A stretch of 64,000 nt of DNA from Leucothrix arctica (GTDB lineage: Bacteria > Pseudomonadota > Gammaproteobacteria > Thiotrichales > Thiotrichaceae): NCBI RefSeq assembly GCF_003172895.1, contig NZ_QGKL01000039.1, positions 346,001 through 410,000 on the forward strand, given 5' to 3'. The notes beneath the pieces were generated by a model. That model was not told the DNA's origin. It did not search any database and was given only the letters and a program-made list of their open reading frames with translations. Both the position numbers and the translations under genes were made by a program. Every line of letters begins with the position of its first letter. The stretch's first letter is position 1. Positions 46,509 to 55,405 of this stretch are shown piece by piece.

Positions 46509-49500
46509 ATGTCTGACGTTGATAAAACACCTTATGCTTGGTTGGAGAAACTACCCCAGCTAAATAGCCTGCTACTAGCGAACGGCATCACAGTGAATGC
46601 CGATGTATGGGTGCGTGTGTATGATTTATTCATCGCCCAATACCAGCAAAACCGTTTACCAGAAGACCCTGCGCGTTTAGAAAATGCCTTAAGCGGTTTA
46701 ATAGTGACTAGTGCTGAGCAGCAAAAGCAGTTTAAGGGACTATATCGACAATGGCTCAGCACGATTGGTTCAGCGGAAGCGGCCCAAGCTGATCAAGATA
46801 AAAAAAGCAGACAGGAAAAACAACAAGCTGAGTTTGAAAACAAAGAACAAGAGCAAAGGAAAAACCGTAGCGTAGTAAAAACCATTACCATAGCTTTATT
46901 GCTACTAGCCATTATCAGTATGGTAGTGGTCTACCTTTGGCCTGAAAAAGTGGTAGAGCCACCAATAGTTCCAACGCCAGTGGTATCAACAAGTATCGCA
47001 ACTACCACGACTACTAAACCTATAATGGCGCTTCAACCGACGCCACTAAGGCAAGACCTGCTGCCGAAAGCGCAGTCAGCGAGTCAAAATTTCGTGCTCG
47101 ACCTAATTGGCAAAGGCTTACCGTTTCTACCAATTAGCCTGTTTGGCTTTTTCCTATGGGCAAGGTGGCAACGCTGGCAAGAAGTGTTAAAACAGCAAAA
47201 AGGCGACCCTAAAGATCCTTTGAGTGTGATTAGCCTGTCGGATAAGGCCGAGTCGGCGGAAAGCTTGTTTAGTAGTCCGCTACTATCCAGTGCACTCAGA
47301 GCGTTGCACAATCCTATCAAAGTACTTAGCCAAACGCTGAGTATGCGGGAAACTGCGGAAGCAACCGCTAATGCAGCTGGTTATTTCACACCAAAGTATC
47401 AACAGCGCGCTTATATCCCACAGTGCATCATGATGATCAGCTATCAACACGGGCAAGACCAAGCCAGTGGTTTGGCCTTGCTGATGCAGCAACGCCTACT
47501 TCACGCAGGTTTAGAGGTTTACACCTACCTGTTTCAAGGTACACCTGAGCACCTGTATGCTTTAGAGGGTATGAAAGCGACTAGTCTTGCAGAAGTGACG
47601 ATGCGCTACCCGCAGGGTAATTTATTACTGATCTCTGACCCTGACATCTACTTGAGTGCATGGTCAGGCGAGCTACAGCCGTGGGCTAACGCGATTAGTC
47701 AGTGGCAACAACGCGCACTGCTGACAACACGCCCGACAACCGAAGCGATGCGTAAAGCGTTCGATGCGCTGCAACTGCATAGTGCTAGCCTAAGTAGCGA
47801 AGGGTTAAAGCAAATTAGCCAAACACTGGCAGGTGTGCGTAAAGCGAGTGAGGTAAATACTAGCCAACACCCATTGCCGCCAGAGCTGGCGCGTTTAACG
47901 ATTAATGAATGTGGCGAAGAGTTAAGCGAAGAAGAACAGCAAGAACAGATTGATGCACTGCATTTGTTCTGTGACCCGCAAACCTTCCGCTTGCTGACGG
48001 TTGTTGCAGCTTACCCTGAGTTGCACTGGCCGTTGACTCAACGAATAGAAAGTGAGCTATGCGCTGATCAGTCAATGGTGCAGCGTGAGCAACGCTTGCT
48101 TAACTTGCTGCGCTTGCCGTGGTTACGTGCAGGAAAAATACCTAAGTGGCTACGTTTATACTGTTACTACGAACAAAGCCTGAAACAACACCAAGAAACC
48201 CAAGCGCTATATCGGTCGCTGTTTCATCAGGCAGAAATAAAAGCCGAAGGTAATGATTCAAAGGATTATTTAGCGCTACCGTTTAACGCCAGTGCCGCGA
48301 AAAAGCCACATCAAGCTGCGTTTTTACGTTGGTTAAAAACACTTAACAAGGCGCAGGAAAGCACACTAGATGATAGCTTGTGGGAAGACCAAATATTTGT
48401 CGATACGCTCTGGGGTAAGCCAAAAGACCTAGATGTACCATTAACCAAGCGGCTAGCAGTCCGTTTGCCAAAAGGTCGCTGGGGGCGTTTATACCCTCGT
48501 ATCGCCTTATGGTCGACAGCTGCTTTATTGTTGGGTGTTATATTGCATCAAAGCTGGCAAAGTAAAGGGCGAGAGGAGTTTCAGGCGCTATTACCCCCTG
48601 CTGGATTGAGCGCAGGGCTTGCGAGTACTCCTATTGAAATCCTAATAAACAAACCTGAAAGCTACGAAACAGGTGCGCAACTAGTACAGTTTGAACAACA
48701 AAAACAAGCAGCGAAACTGTTGACGGAAGCCTTGAAGCAACAAGGTGTGACGGGTGAAATTAATACCAGCATAGCGATTGCTGCGACCAGTGATCAAGTG
48801 AGTCGTATTAGTTACAACACAACTCAACAAGAGCTTGCAGCGTTAGCGGCAAAGCAACTGGCCCATATCACTTGGGGTAATACATCAGAACTATCCGCTG
48901 CTAACACAAGTGATACCTTAAAAATTCAGCTCAATCGATTAATCCAAGAAGGGTCTACTTTTAGTGATCAAGCAAAGCCTTTAAGTAAGAGTGAAAAGGA
49001 GACTCAGTTAATACTCTTTAATAGTACCGATGTGACATTAACTGATATGAATAAATACATATTTGGTTCTAATGACACACCATTCACTGTGTTTAGTGAT
49101 GTCAGCAAAGACAATGTGCCACTACCGCAAATGGTCGCCTTACCCAGTGGGACTTTTCTGATGGGGTCACCAGAAAGTGAGCATGAATCTCCCCAGCATG
49201 ACGTAACCATAAGTGCTTTTGCCATGAGTCAAACTGAAATCACTTTCGAGCAATATGATGCTTTTGCCGATGCAACCAAACGCGAGAAGCCAAGTGATCA
49301 AGGCTGGGGAAGAGGACAGCGTCCTGTGATAAATGTGAGTTGGGATGATGCCAAAGCTTATACCGCATGGGTTAGTGAACAAACTGGACAAGTGTACCGT
49401 TTGCCGAGTGAGTCAGAATGGGAGTATGCCGCTCGTGCAGGCACACAAACGCAATTTTCCACGGGAGACTGTATTCATACTGACGTTGCTAATTACAATG

Positions 49501-49826
49501 ATAACTTTGAATACAATAACTGTGGTGCAAAAACAGATGTCTACCGTGAAAAAACAACGACAGTAAGCGAGCTAGCACCGAACTCTTGGGGGTTGTATGC
49601 CATGCACGGTAATGTTTGGGAGTGGGTGGAGGATTGTTACCAAGGTGGTTATGACGGCGCGCCTGATGATGGTTCAGCGAGGCAGGAGGCTGAGTGTGCT
49701 ATTCGAGTCTTGCGCGGCGGGGGGTGGAACCTCAATCATAACTACATCCGTTCTGCCTTCCGCTTCTGGAGCGATCCTGATGTTGCTATCAACCTTACGG
49801 GTTTTCGTATTGCCAGGGCGTTATGA
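46509..49826 (+). CDS. Membrane vWA-like/FGE (C-type lectin fold) protein, DGR target 1
   Basis: 1105 residues. After a soluble helical N-terminus there are transmembrane helices at about 126-145 and 200-220, then a Rossmann-like region (CIMMISYQHGQDQASGLALL to LLLISDPDIYL) that looks like a divergent vWA domain without MIDAS. A third helix at about 666-684 (IALWSTAALLLGVILHQSW) leads to a segment with a repeated domain and a terminal FGE/sulfatase-modifying domain from residue 875. The FGE part has MVALPSGTFLMGS, RLPSESEWEYAAR and VLRGGGW, but both catalytic cysteines of real formylglycine-generating enzymes are missing, so it is a binding domain. The last 23 residues are the hypervariable stretch VR1. 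Confidence 0.85.
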   Translation: MSDVDKTPYAWLEKLPQLNSLLLANGITVNADVWVRVYDLFIAQYQQNRLPEDPARLENALSGLIVTSAEQQKQFKGLYRQWLSTIGSAEAAQADQDKKSRQEKQQAEFENKEQEQRKNRSVVKTITIALLLLAIISMVVVYLWPEKVVEPPIVPTPVVSTSIATTTTTKPIMALQPTPLRQDLLPKAQSASQNFVLDLIGKGLPFLPISLFGFFLWARWQRWQEVLKQQKGDPKDPLSVISLSDKAESAESLFSSPLLSSALRALHNPIKVLSQTLSMRETAEATANAAGYFTPKYQQRAYIPQCIMMISYQHGQDQASGLALLMQQRLLHAGLEVYTYLFQGTPEHLYALEGMKATSLAEVTMRYPQGNLLLISDPDIYLSAWSGELQPWANAISQWQQRALLTTRPTTEAMRKAFDALQLHSASLSSEGLKQISQTLAGVRKASEVNTSQHPLPPELARLTINECGEELSEEEQQEQIDALHLFCDPQTFRLLTVVAAYPELHWPLTQRIESELCADQSMVQREQRLLNLLRLPWLRAGKIPKWLRLYCYYEQSLKQHQETQALYRSLFHQAEIKAEGNDSKDYLALPFNASAAKKPHQAAFLRWLKTLNKAQESTLDDSLWEDQIFVDTLWGKPKDLDVPLTKRLAVRLPKGRWGRLYPRIALWSTAALLLGVILHQSWQSKGREEFQALLPPAGLSAGLASTPIEILINKPESYETGAQLVQFEQQKQAAKLLTEALKQQGVTGEINTSIAIAATSDQVSRISYNTTQQELAALAAKQLAHITWGNTSELSAANTSDTLKIQLNRLIQEGSTFSDQAKPLSKSEKETQLILFNSTDVTLTDMNKYIFGSNDTPFTVFSDVSKDNVPLPQMVALPSGTFLMGSPESEHESPQHDVTISAFAMSQTEITFEQYDAFADATKREKPSDQGWGRGQRPVINVSWDDAKAYTAWVSEQTGQVYRLPSESEWEYAARAGTQTQFSTGDCIHTDVANYNDNFEYNNCGAKTDVYREKTTTVSELAPNSWGLYAMHGNVWEWVEDCYQGGYDGAPDDGSARQEAECAIRVLRGGGWNLNHNYIRSAFRFWSDPDVAINLTGFRIARAL
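49750..49816 (+). repeat. DGR variable repeat VR1
   Basis: 67 bases at the 3' end of the large gene. Against the template repeat it has 15 differences, 14 of them at positions where the template has A. The GGTTTTCGTATTGCCAG end is invariant. The identity with the second variable region continues about 40 bases past the stop, including a small hairpin AGGGCGTTATGACCCT at 49815-49830, the position of the initiation site in known retroelements. Confidence 0.87.
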
Positions 49827-49905
49827 CCCTTTGTTCTTTTGCCCTTTTGCACTTTGATTTTTCAGAGAGCTTCGGTTTTACGAAGGTGCTTGTTAGGAGC
49901 TGGTT

Positions 49906-50034
49906 ATGAATAAATTCCACCAATTACCACAGGTGATTCAAGATACTCATAAGGTCATTGAGTGGTTTATTCCCCAAATTGAAAAGCTGCCACGTAGTCG
50001 GAAGTTCTGCCAACCGCAACAGGAACAATCCTAA
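49906..50034 (+). pseudogene. avd: Avd-like accessory gene stump
   Basis: A 42-codon frame from ATG 49906, with AGGAG upstream. Residues 1-34 (LPQVIQDTHKVIEWFIPQIE, then KLPRSRKF) match the first helices of Avd, the four-helix accessory protein of diversity-generating retroelements. After that the frame runs into the template repeat and stops. A normal Avd has about 110 to 130 residues, so three quarters are lost. Confidence 0.75.
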
Positions 50035-50070
50035 TGAAGCAAACAACAACACGGGTTTTCGTATTGCCAG
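50004..50070 (+). repeat. DGR template repeat TR
   Basis: 67 bases that encode SSANRNRNNPNEANNNTGF in the target frame: many AAC/AAT codons, the usual template design that allows wide change at A. It differs from VR1 at 14 A and one C, and from VR2 only at A plus one inserted codon. It begins right at the Avd stump. About 205 bases of unassigned sequence lie between it and the second target; no reverse transcriptase is found. Confidence 0.87.
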
Positions 50071-50279
50071 TACGCCTAGCGTTTTGGGTTTTTAACAAAG
50101 CTCAAACGTGGCCAGAGTGGTTGACTCTTAGGAGCCAAACAGTGTGCCGCTGGGTGCCCATGAGGTGTTTTCCTGTGCAACAAAAGGAAGGTTGCCAAAG
50201 AAAGCGGCAAGGACTGCCACAAGTAGGGGTTAGTAGCCTATTGATTGGTTTTAGGCGAAACCCCTTGCTTGATTTTATG

Positions 50280-51218
50280 ATGTTTTCTCTGCTGTGCTTA
50301 TTTTTGACCCTTCCTCAAGCGAGTCACGCAGCCGTAGGTGATGAGCCTGTAACGCTTCCACCCAAGCCTTGCGTTAATACTTTGAATACGCTGCCAGAGA
50401 TGCAGTTAATCCCAGCAGGTCAATTTCAAATGGGTTCACCTGAGACAGAAGAAGGTCGTAGTAATGATGAAGGCCCAGTTCATGCAGTCAGTGTTTATCG
50501 CCCCTTTGCCTTATCACGTTGTGAGATTACCGTAGGTCAGTTTAAGCGCTTTGTGAATGATACAGGCTACAAGACAGATGCAGAGCGTGGTGACGGGTGC
50601 TTTGTTTTAAATGAAAAAGGAGATAGTGGAGAGAAGCAAAAAACGGCTAACTGGCGTTTACCTAATTTCACACAAACAGATGATCACCCTGTTGTTTGTG
50701 TTTCTTGGCAAGATGCTAAGGCTTATACACGTTGGTTGTCATCGGTAACGGGTGCGGTGTATCGTCTACCCACAGAAGCAGAGTGGGAATATGCCGCTAG
50801 AACAACTACGGCAAGTGAGCTAAGTCGCTATTGGGGTGATGAACCTAATGGCTGCGCTTATGCTAATGGTGCAGATCAAGCTTTAAAAGAAGTGGTTTCT
50901 TCCGTTACTACTATAGCTGATTGTAATGACGGGGCTGTTTTTACACAGCTAGCTGGGAGTTACCAGCGTAATGCGTTTGGTTTATCGGATATGCTAGGTA
51001 ATGCATTGGAATGGGTTGAGGACTGCTACAAAGATAATTATGAAGGGGTAGCGATAGATGGTTCAGCAAAGCAAGAAGCTGAGTGTGCTCGTCGAGTGTT
51101 GCGCGGCGGGGGCTGGAACGACGAACCAGACCTCATCCGTTCTGCCAACCGCAACAGGTACGATCCTTATGTTGCAAACATCTACTTCACGGGTTTTCGT
51201 ATTGCCAGGGCGTTATGA
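50280..51218 (+). CDS. Secreted FGE/C-type-lectin-fold protein, DGR target 2
   Basis: 312 residues from ATG 50280 (or 50277). A signal peptide MFSLLCLFLTLPQASHA is followed directly by the FGE fold: LIPAGQFQMGSPETEEGRSN, RPFALSRCEITVGQFKRFV, VCVSWQDAKAYTRWLS, RLPTEAEWEYAAR and VLRGGGWNDEP. The catalytic cysteines of true enzymes are absent. The open frame extends to 50034, but that start lies inside the template repeat and the extra residues look unreal. The end is VR2. It is likely exported and acts as a variable ligand binder. Confidence 0.85.
   Translation: MFSLLCLFLTLPQASHAAVGDEPVTLPPKPCVNTLNTLPEMQLIPAGQFQMGSPETEEGRSNDEGPVHAVSVYRPFALSRCEITVGQFKRFVNDTGYKTDAERGDGCFVLNEKGDSGEKQKTANWRLPNFTQTDDHPVVCVSWQDAKAYTRWLSSVTGAVYRLPTEAEWEYAARTTTASELSRYWGDEPNGCAYANGADQALKEVVSSVTTIADCNDGAVFTQLAGSYQRNAFGLSDMLGNALEWVEDCYKDNYEGVAIDGSAKQEAECARRVLRGGGWNDEPDLIRSANRNRYDPYVANIYFTGFRIARAL
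51139..51208 (+). repeat. DGR variable repeat VR2
   Basis: 70 bases, one codon longer than the template. All substitutions against the template fall at A, giving Tyr, Asp, Tyr, Val, Ile and Phe where the template has Asn or Glu. The flanking 3' sequence is nearly identical to that of VR1. Confidence 0.85.
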
Positions 51219-51395
51219 CCCTTTGTTCTCTTGCCCTTTTGCCCTTTGAAATTTTATTAGTAAAGAGATCTACTAACAGATTGAAAGTAGGCTTAGACAT
51301 CCCCCCCTGTAGTAAAAAGCTAACCGTCAACCACCAAACTAGATTTACAAACCCTCTAGCAAGCGCAGTATGTTGAAAAAGTGAATTTGAACCAA

Positions 51396-51468
51396 GAGGC
51401 CATTCATAGTTTCGTAAGAGCGACTTCCCGACGAAGGAGGAGGAGCCGTCGAAACTATGGATCGCCTC
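51396..51468 (+). repeat. Hairpin element copy B with 33-nt conserved loop
   Basis: Arms 51396-51414 and 51450-51468 pair at 18 of 19 positions (one G-T). The loop contains the 33-nt core 51416-51448, the exact reverse complement of the core of copy A. Its stem has no likeness to that of copy A. It stands between convergent target 2 and ftsY and forms the right border of the island. Confidence 0.85.
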
Positions 51469-51477
51469 GACTACAAC

Positions 51478-52605
51478 TCAACTTTTTTCACCACCCAGCA
51501 AAGCCCCAACAAACGTCTCAGCATCAAACGTCTGCAAGTCATCAATGCTCTCACCAACGCCTACAAATCTAACTGGTATTCCAGTCTGATTCGCAATCGC
51601 AAACAAAATACCACCCTTAGCCGTACCATCCAGCTTAGTAACAGTAATACCCGTCAAGCCCAATGCCGCGTTAAACTCTTTCGCCTGCGCCAATGCGTTC
51701 TGACCAATACTTGCATCTACCACCAACATGATTTCATGCGGTGCAGTCGGATCAATCTTCTGCATTACACGCTTAACTTTCTTAAGCTCTTCCATCAGGT
51801 TAGTCTGCGTGTGCAAACGCCCAGCGGTATCTGCTAACAAAATATCAACGCCACGCGCTTTCGCTGCTTCCATACCATCGTAAATAACCGATGCAGTGTC
51901 CGAGCCTTGGCCTTGTGCAATCACTGCAACATTATTGCGCTCGCCCCAAGTTTGAAGCTGCTCAACCGCTGCTGCACGGAAAGTATCACCCGCTGCCAAC
52001 ATGACAGTCTTGCCTTCGTTTTGGAATTTCTTAGCAAGCTTACCAATAGTAGTCGTTTTACCCGCACCATTAATGCCGACCATCAAGATTACATTTAGCT
52101 TACGACTTTCATCAAAGACTAATGGCTTAGCAACAGGCTCCAATATCTCCGTCATGCTTTTGTAAAGCACCTGCATCAACGCTTCAGTATCCGCTAATTC
52201 GTTACGTGCAACTTGCTGAGTGATCGTGTCGATGATTTTAGTCGTTGCTTCGACGCCAACATCGGCCATCAAAAGGCGTGTTTCTAGCTCTTCTAAAACA
52301 TCTTCATCAATCTTCTTAGAGCCAAGGAAAAGGTTCCCCATGCCTTCAGTAAGGGAGCTTCCTGTTTTCGCTAGGCCATTTTTAAGGCGTGAAAATAAAC
52401 CCTTTTTGTCAGTAGTGCCTGGGCGTTCTGCTGTTTCTAAAGCATCTGTAATAACACTTTTAGGCGTATCTTCTGTAGTCTCAACGACGGCGATTGGCGC
52501 TTCGGGTTCGCTTACTTCTACAGTAGCTTCCGGCGCTTCGATTACGTCAGTTTGAGTTTCATTTCCTTGTTCAGGCTGTTTTTTCTTCTTGAAAAAATTG
52601 AACAT
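51478..52605 (-). CDS. ftsY: Signal recognition particle receptor FtsY
   Basis: Docks SRP-ribosome complexes at the membrane. 375 residues: an acidic Glu/Thr/Val-rich N-terminal part (1-90), then the N domain and the G domain with GINGAGKTTTIGKLAKKF, DTAGRLHTQ and TKLDGTAKGG. It is divergent from the M16 peptidase genes. The ftsE and ftsX genes that often follow are absent. Confidence 0.95.
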   Translation of the reverse strand: MFNFFKKKKQPEQGNETQTDVIEAPEATVEVSEPEAPIAVVETTEDTPKSVITDALETAERPGTTDKKGLFSRLKNGLAKTGSSLTEGMGNLFLGSKKIDEDVLEELETRLLMADVGVEATTKIIDTITQQVARNELADTEALMQVLYKSMTEILEPVAKPLVFDESRKLNVILMVGINGAGKTTTIGKLAKKFQNEGKTVMLAAGDTFRAAAVEQLQTWGERNNVAVIAQGQGSDTASVIYDGMEAAKARGVDILLADTAGRLHTQTNLMEELKKVKRVMQKIDPTAPHEIMLVVDASIGQNALAQAKEFNAALGLTGITVTKLDGTAKGGILFAIANQTGIPVRFVGVGESIDDLQTFDAETFVGALLGGEKS

Positions 52606-52676
52606 CGTTTATACTTCATTTTTGGTTAATAAATGTGAATCTAGTTATGCAGAGAATCTTATCACTTGGGGCGCCA

Positions 52677-54053
52677 ATGCGTAACTGCCGATTGTTACTC
52701 GCGGCGATTACACTGGTTACGTCGTCAGCAATGGCAGAAAGTACCGCAACCACTCCAGAGAAAGCGCCTAGCGTTTCCGAAAAAGTTTTAAAAAATGGTT
52801 TAAAGGTGCTGGTCAAAGAAGACCATCGAGCACCGATCGCCGTTGTGCAAGTTTGGTACCGTGTGGGTACGAGCTACGAGCACGAAGGTATTACCGGTTT
52901 ATCACACGCACTTGAGCACATGATGTTTAAGGGCACAACCAAGCGTAAGTCAGGCGATTTTGAAGTCGTTTTGTCACGTATTGGCGCGCAAAACAACGCA
53001 TTCACTTCTCAAGACTACACGGCTTATTACGAAGTACTTGCCGCAAAGCATATTGAAACAGCTTTCGAGTTAGAAGGTGACCGTATGCGTAACCTTGTAC
53101 TCGATAAAGATGAGTTTGCTAAAGAAATCGAAGTCGTTAAAGAAGAGCGCCGCATGCGCACAGACGATAATCCAAACGGTGTTATGCGTGAGCAGTTCAA
53201 CGCTGTGGCTTACTTAAATAACCCGTACCGTGCGCCTGTTATTGGTTGGATGAATGATTTGGATCATATGAATCTTGATGATCTAAAAGACTGGTACAAA
53301 AAATGGTATGGCCCAAATAATGCAACGCTAGTGGTTGCAGGTGACGTTGATCCTGAAAAGGTTTTTGAGTTAGCTGAAAAGTATTTTGGTCACTACGAAA
53401 AGTCAGTGCTTCCAGAGGTTAAGCCTCGTACAGAGATCCCTCAAATTGGTAAGCGCGAGATACGTATTAAAGCACCTGCAAAAGTACCAAGCTTTAGAAT
53501 GGGCTTCAAAACACCGGGCCTGATTACGGCGAAGCAAGGCAAAGTCGAAGAGTGGGAGCCTTATGCATTAGACGTTCTGGCTAATGTTTTAGACGGCGGT
53601 AGTAGTGCTCGTTTAACCAAGAAGCTGATTCGCGGAAAAGAAATTGCTGCGGGTACAGGTGTGGGGTATATGAGTTATGGCCGTATGCCTGAGATGTTTA
53701 TTATGACGGGTGTTCCAGCGACTGACGTCAGTGTTGATACGTTGCGTAAAGCCTTTATGGAAGAAATCGAGTTGATGAAGACGACGCTAGTGACTCAGGA
53801 TGAATTAGATCGAGTGACGGCGCAGGTTATCGCTTCAGAAATTTATCAGCGTGATTCGGTTCAGCACATGGCGACGACACTAGGTATGTTGGAATCTACG
53901 GGTATCGGTTGGCAGTTAATGGATGAGTACGAAGAAAAGATATTGGCAGTGACTGCTGAGCAAATCCAAACGGTTGCGAAAAAATACCTAAACGAAGATC
54001 AAATGACCTTTGCTGAGTTAGTACCGCAGTCATTAACAGAAGGAGCGAAGTAA
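52677..54053 (+). CDS. M16 zinc metallopeptidase, active subunit
   Basis: About 458 residues from ATG 52677, which starts a signal peptide (MRNCRLLLAAITLVTSSAMA); starts at 52635 or 52647 would add about 10 to 14 residues. The zinc motif HALEH with the downstream Glu in the EVVKEERRMR helix region is intact. It pairs with the next gene, which lacks the motif, as in two-subunit bacterial pitrilysin-like proteases of the periplasm. Divergent from ftsY, as in many gammaproteobacteria. Confidence 0.9.
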   Translation: MRNCRLLLAAITLVTSSAMAESTATTPEKAPSVSEKVLKNGLKVLVKEDHRAPIAVVQVWYRVGTSYEHEGITGLSHALEHMMFKGTTKRKSGDFEVVLSRIGAQNNAFTSQDYTAYYEVLAAKHIETAFELEGDRMRNLVLDKDEFAKEIEVVKEERRMRTDDNPNGVMREQFNAVAYLNNPYRAPVIGWMNDLDHMNLDDLKDWYKKWYGPNNATLVVAGDVDPEKVFELAEKYFGHYEKSVLPEVKPRTEIPQIGKREIRIKAPAKVPSFRMGFKTPGLITAKQGKVEEWEPYALDVLANVLDGGSSARLTKKLIRGKEIAAGTGVGYMSYGRMPEMFIMTGVPATDVSVDTLRKAFMEEIELMKTTLVTQDELDRVTAQVIASEIYQRDSVQHMATTLGMLESTGIGWQLMDEYEEKILAVTAEQIQTVAKKYLNEDQMTFAELVPQSLTEGAK

Positions 54054-54055
54054 TC

Positions 54056-55405
54056 ATGCGTAGTTTATTAAAAGTAAGCGCGACTCTGTCATTAGTCGGC
54101 TGTTTGTTCGCTTCTATGGCTGCTTCGGCTGGCCCAAAAATTGAGTTTTGGACGTTAGACTCTGGTTTGCGTGTTTATTATGTCGGTATCGATGATTTAC
54201 CGATGTTGGACATTAACGTCACTTTCGATGCAGGTAGCGCGCGTGACGGTGATAAGTACGGTTTAGCAAACTTAACACTGTCTATGTTGGATGAAGGTGC
54301 GGCAGGTAAAGATGCCGATGAGTTGTCGGAAGCCTTTGAATCAGTCGGTGCTAATTTTTACGCGAGTGCGTCAAAAGACATGGCTAATATTGGTCTTCGC
54401 ACAATTACGCTGAAGAAGCCGTTTGATTCAGCTGTTAATGATTGGTTGTCAGTGATTAAGTCACCTGAGTTTCCAGAAGCAAACCTTGAGCGCCTTAAAA
54501 AGCAGTTGATGGTTAGTTTTGAAGGTGCAAAACAGCGTCCAAGTAGTATTGCGGGTAAAGCGTTTAACGAGAACCTTTATGGTGACCACCCTTACGCTAA
54601 TCCTGGTAGTGGAACAGAAGAGTCGATTGTGACGATCAGCACTGATGATCTGAAAGCCTTTTATAAGCAATACGTCGTTGAAGAAAATGCGATGGTGAGT
54701 ATTGTGGGTAACGTGTCACGGGCTGAGGCTGAGGCGTTAGCTAAGCGTGTGGCGGATGTGTTGATTGCAGGTAAAAAGCCTGAGCCTATTCCAGAAGTTA
54801 AGCCGTTAACTGAGTCAAAGACAGTTTTCATTCCTTTTCCATCGAGTCAAGCGACAGTCATTATGGGGCAGACGGGTTATAAGCGCGGAGACCCTGATTA
54901 CTTCAAACTTTACTTGGCGAATCACCCATTTGGCGGAAGTGGATTTACATCTCGTCTTATGAAAGAGGTGCGTGTAAAGCGTGGTCTTAGTTATGGTGTG
55001 TCGAGTTATTTCTCGCCTTCACGTGAGTTAGGTCCGTTTGTGATGAGTTTGCAGACGAAGATTGCTCAGGTTGATGAAGCGAAGAAAGTCATGACAGATA
55101 TGTTGGCGACTTATTTAAAAGAAGGGCCGACTAAAGAAGAAATTGAAGGCTCTAAGCTAAATATCTCAGGTGGTTTCCCAATGAATATTGCGGGTAATAG
55201 TAATATTGGTAATTACGTTGATGTGATTGGTTTCTTCGGTTTGCCACTTGATTATCTTGAGCGTTTCACTGATGAAATAGACTCTATTACACAAGAGCAG
55301 GCGAAAGAGGCAATGCAACGCCGTGTGAATCCAGATGCCATGCTAACGATCGTTGTTGGTGGTGAAAGTAAAGAAGACGAGAAGAAAGATGGCGCAAGCA
55401 AATAA
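54056..55405 (+). CDS. M16 peptidase-like partner subunit, catalytically inactive
   Basis: 449 residues with a signal peptide (ends near SMAASA). The M16 fold is seen (INVTFDAGSARDGDKYGLANL), but the HxxEH site is replaced by LANLTLSMLDEG. The Arg-Tyr pair that binds substrate C-termini in such partners is plausible in the GLSYGVSSYF segment. Two bases after the active subunit, and the gene overlaps rsmD. Confidence 0.88.
   Translation: MRSLLKVSATLSLVGCLFASMAASAGPKIEFWTLDSGLRVYYVGIDDLPMLDINVTFDAGSARDGDKYGLANLTLSMLDEGAAGKDADELSEAFESVGANFYASASKDMANIGLRTITLKKPFDSAVNDWLSVIKSPEFPEANLERLKKQLMVSFEGAKQRPSSIAGKAFNENLYGDHPYANPGSGTEESIVTISTDDLKAFYKQYVVEENAMVSIVGNVSRAEAEALAKRVADVLIAGKKPEPIPEVKPLTESKTVFIPFPSSQATVIMGQTGYKRGDPDYFKLYLANHPFGGSGFTSRLMKEVRVKRGLSYGVSSYFSPSRELGPFVMSLQTKIAQVDEAKKVMTDMLATYLKEGPTKEEIEGSKLNISGGFPMNIAGNSNIGNYVDVIGFFGLPLDYLERFTDEIDSITQEQAKEAMQRRVNPDAMLTIVVGGESKEDEKKDGASK

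Noticed and set aside
50034..50279. Upstream extension of the second FGE gene to the ATG at 50034
   Set aside because: The start lies inside the template repeat and 80 odd residues precede a normal signal peptide at 50280.
49906..51218. Reverse transcriptase gene of the retroelement
   Set aside because: No frame in the island or the window shows reverse transcriptase motifs such as YxDD.
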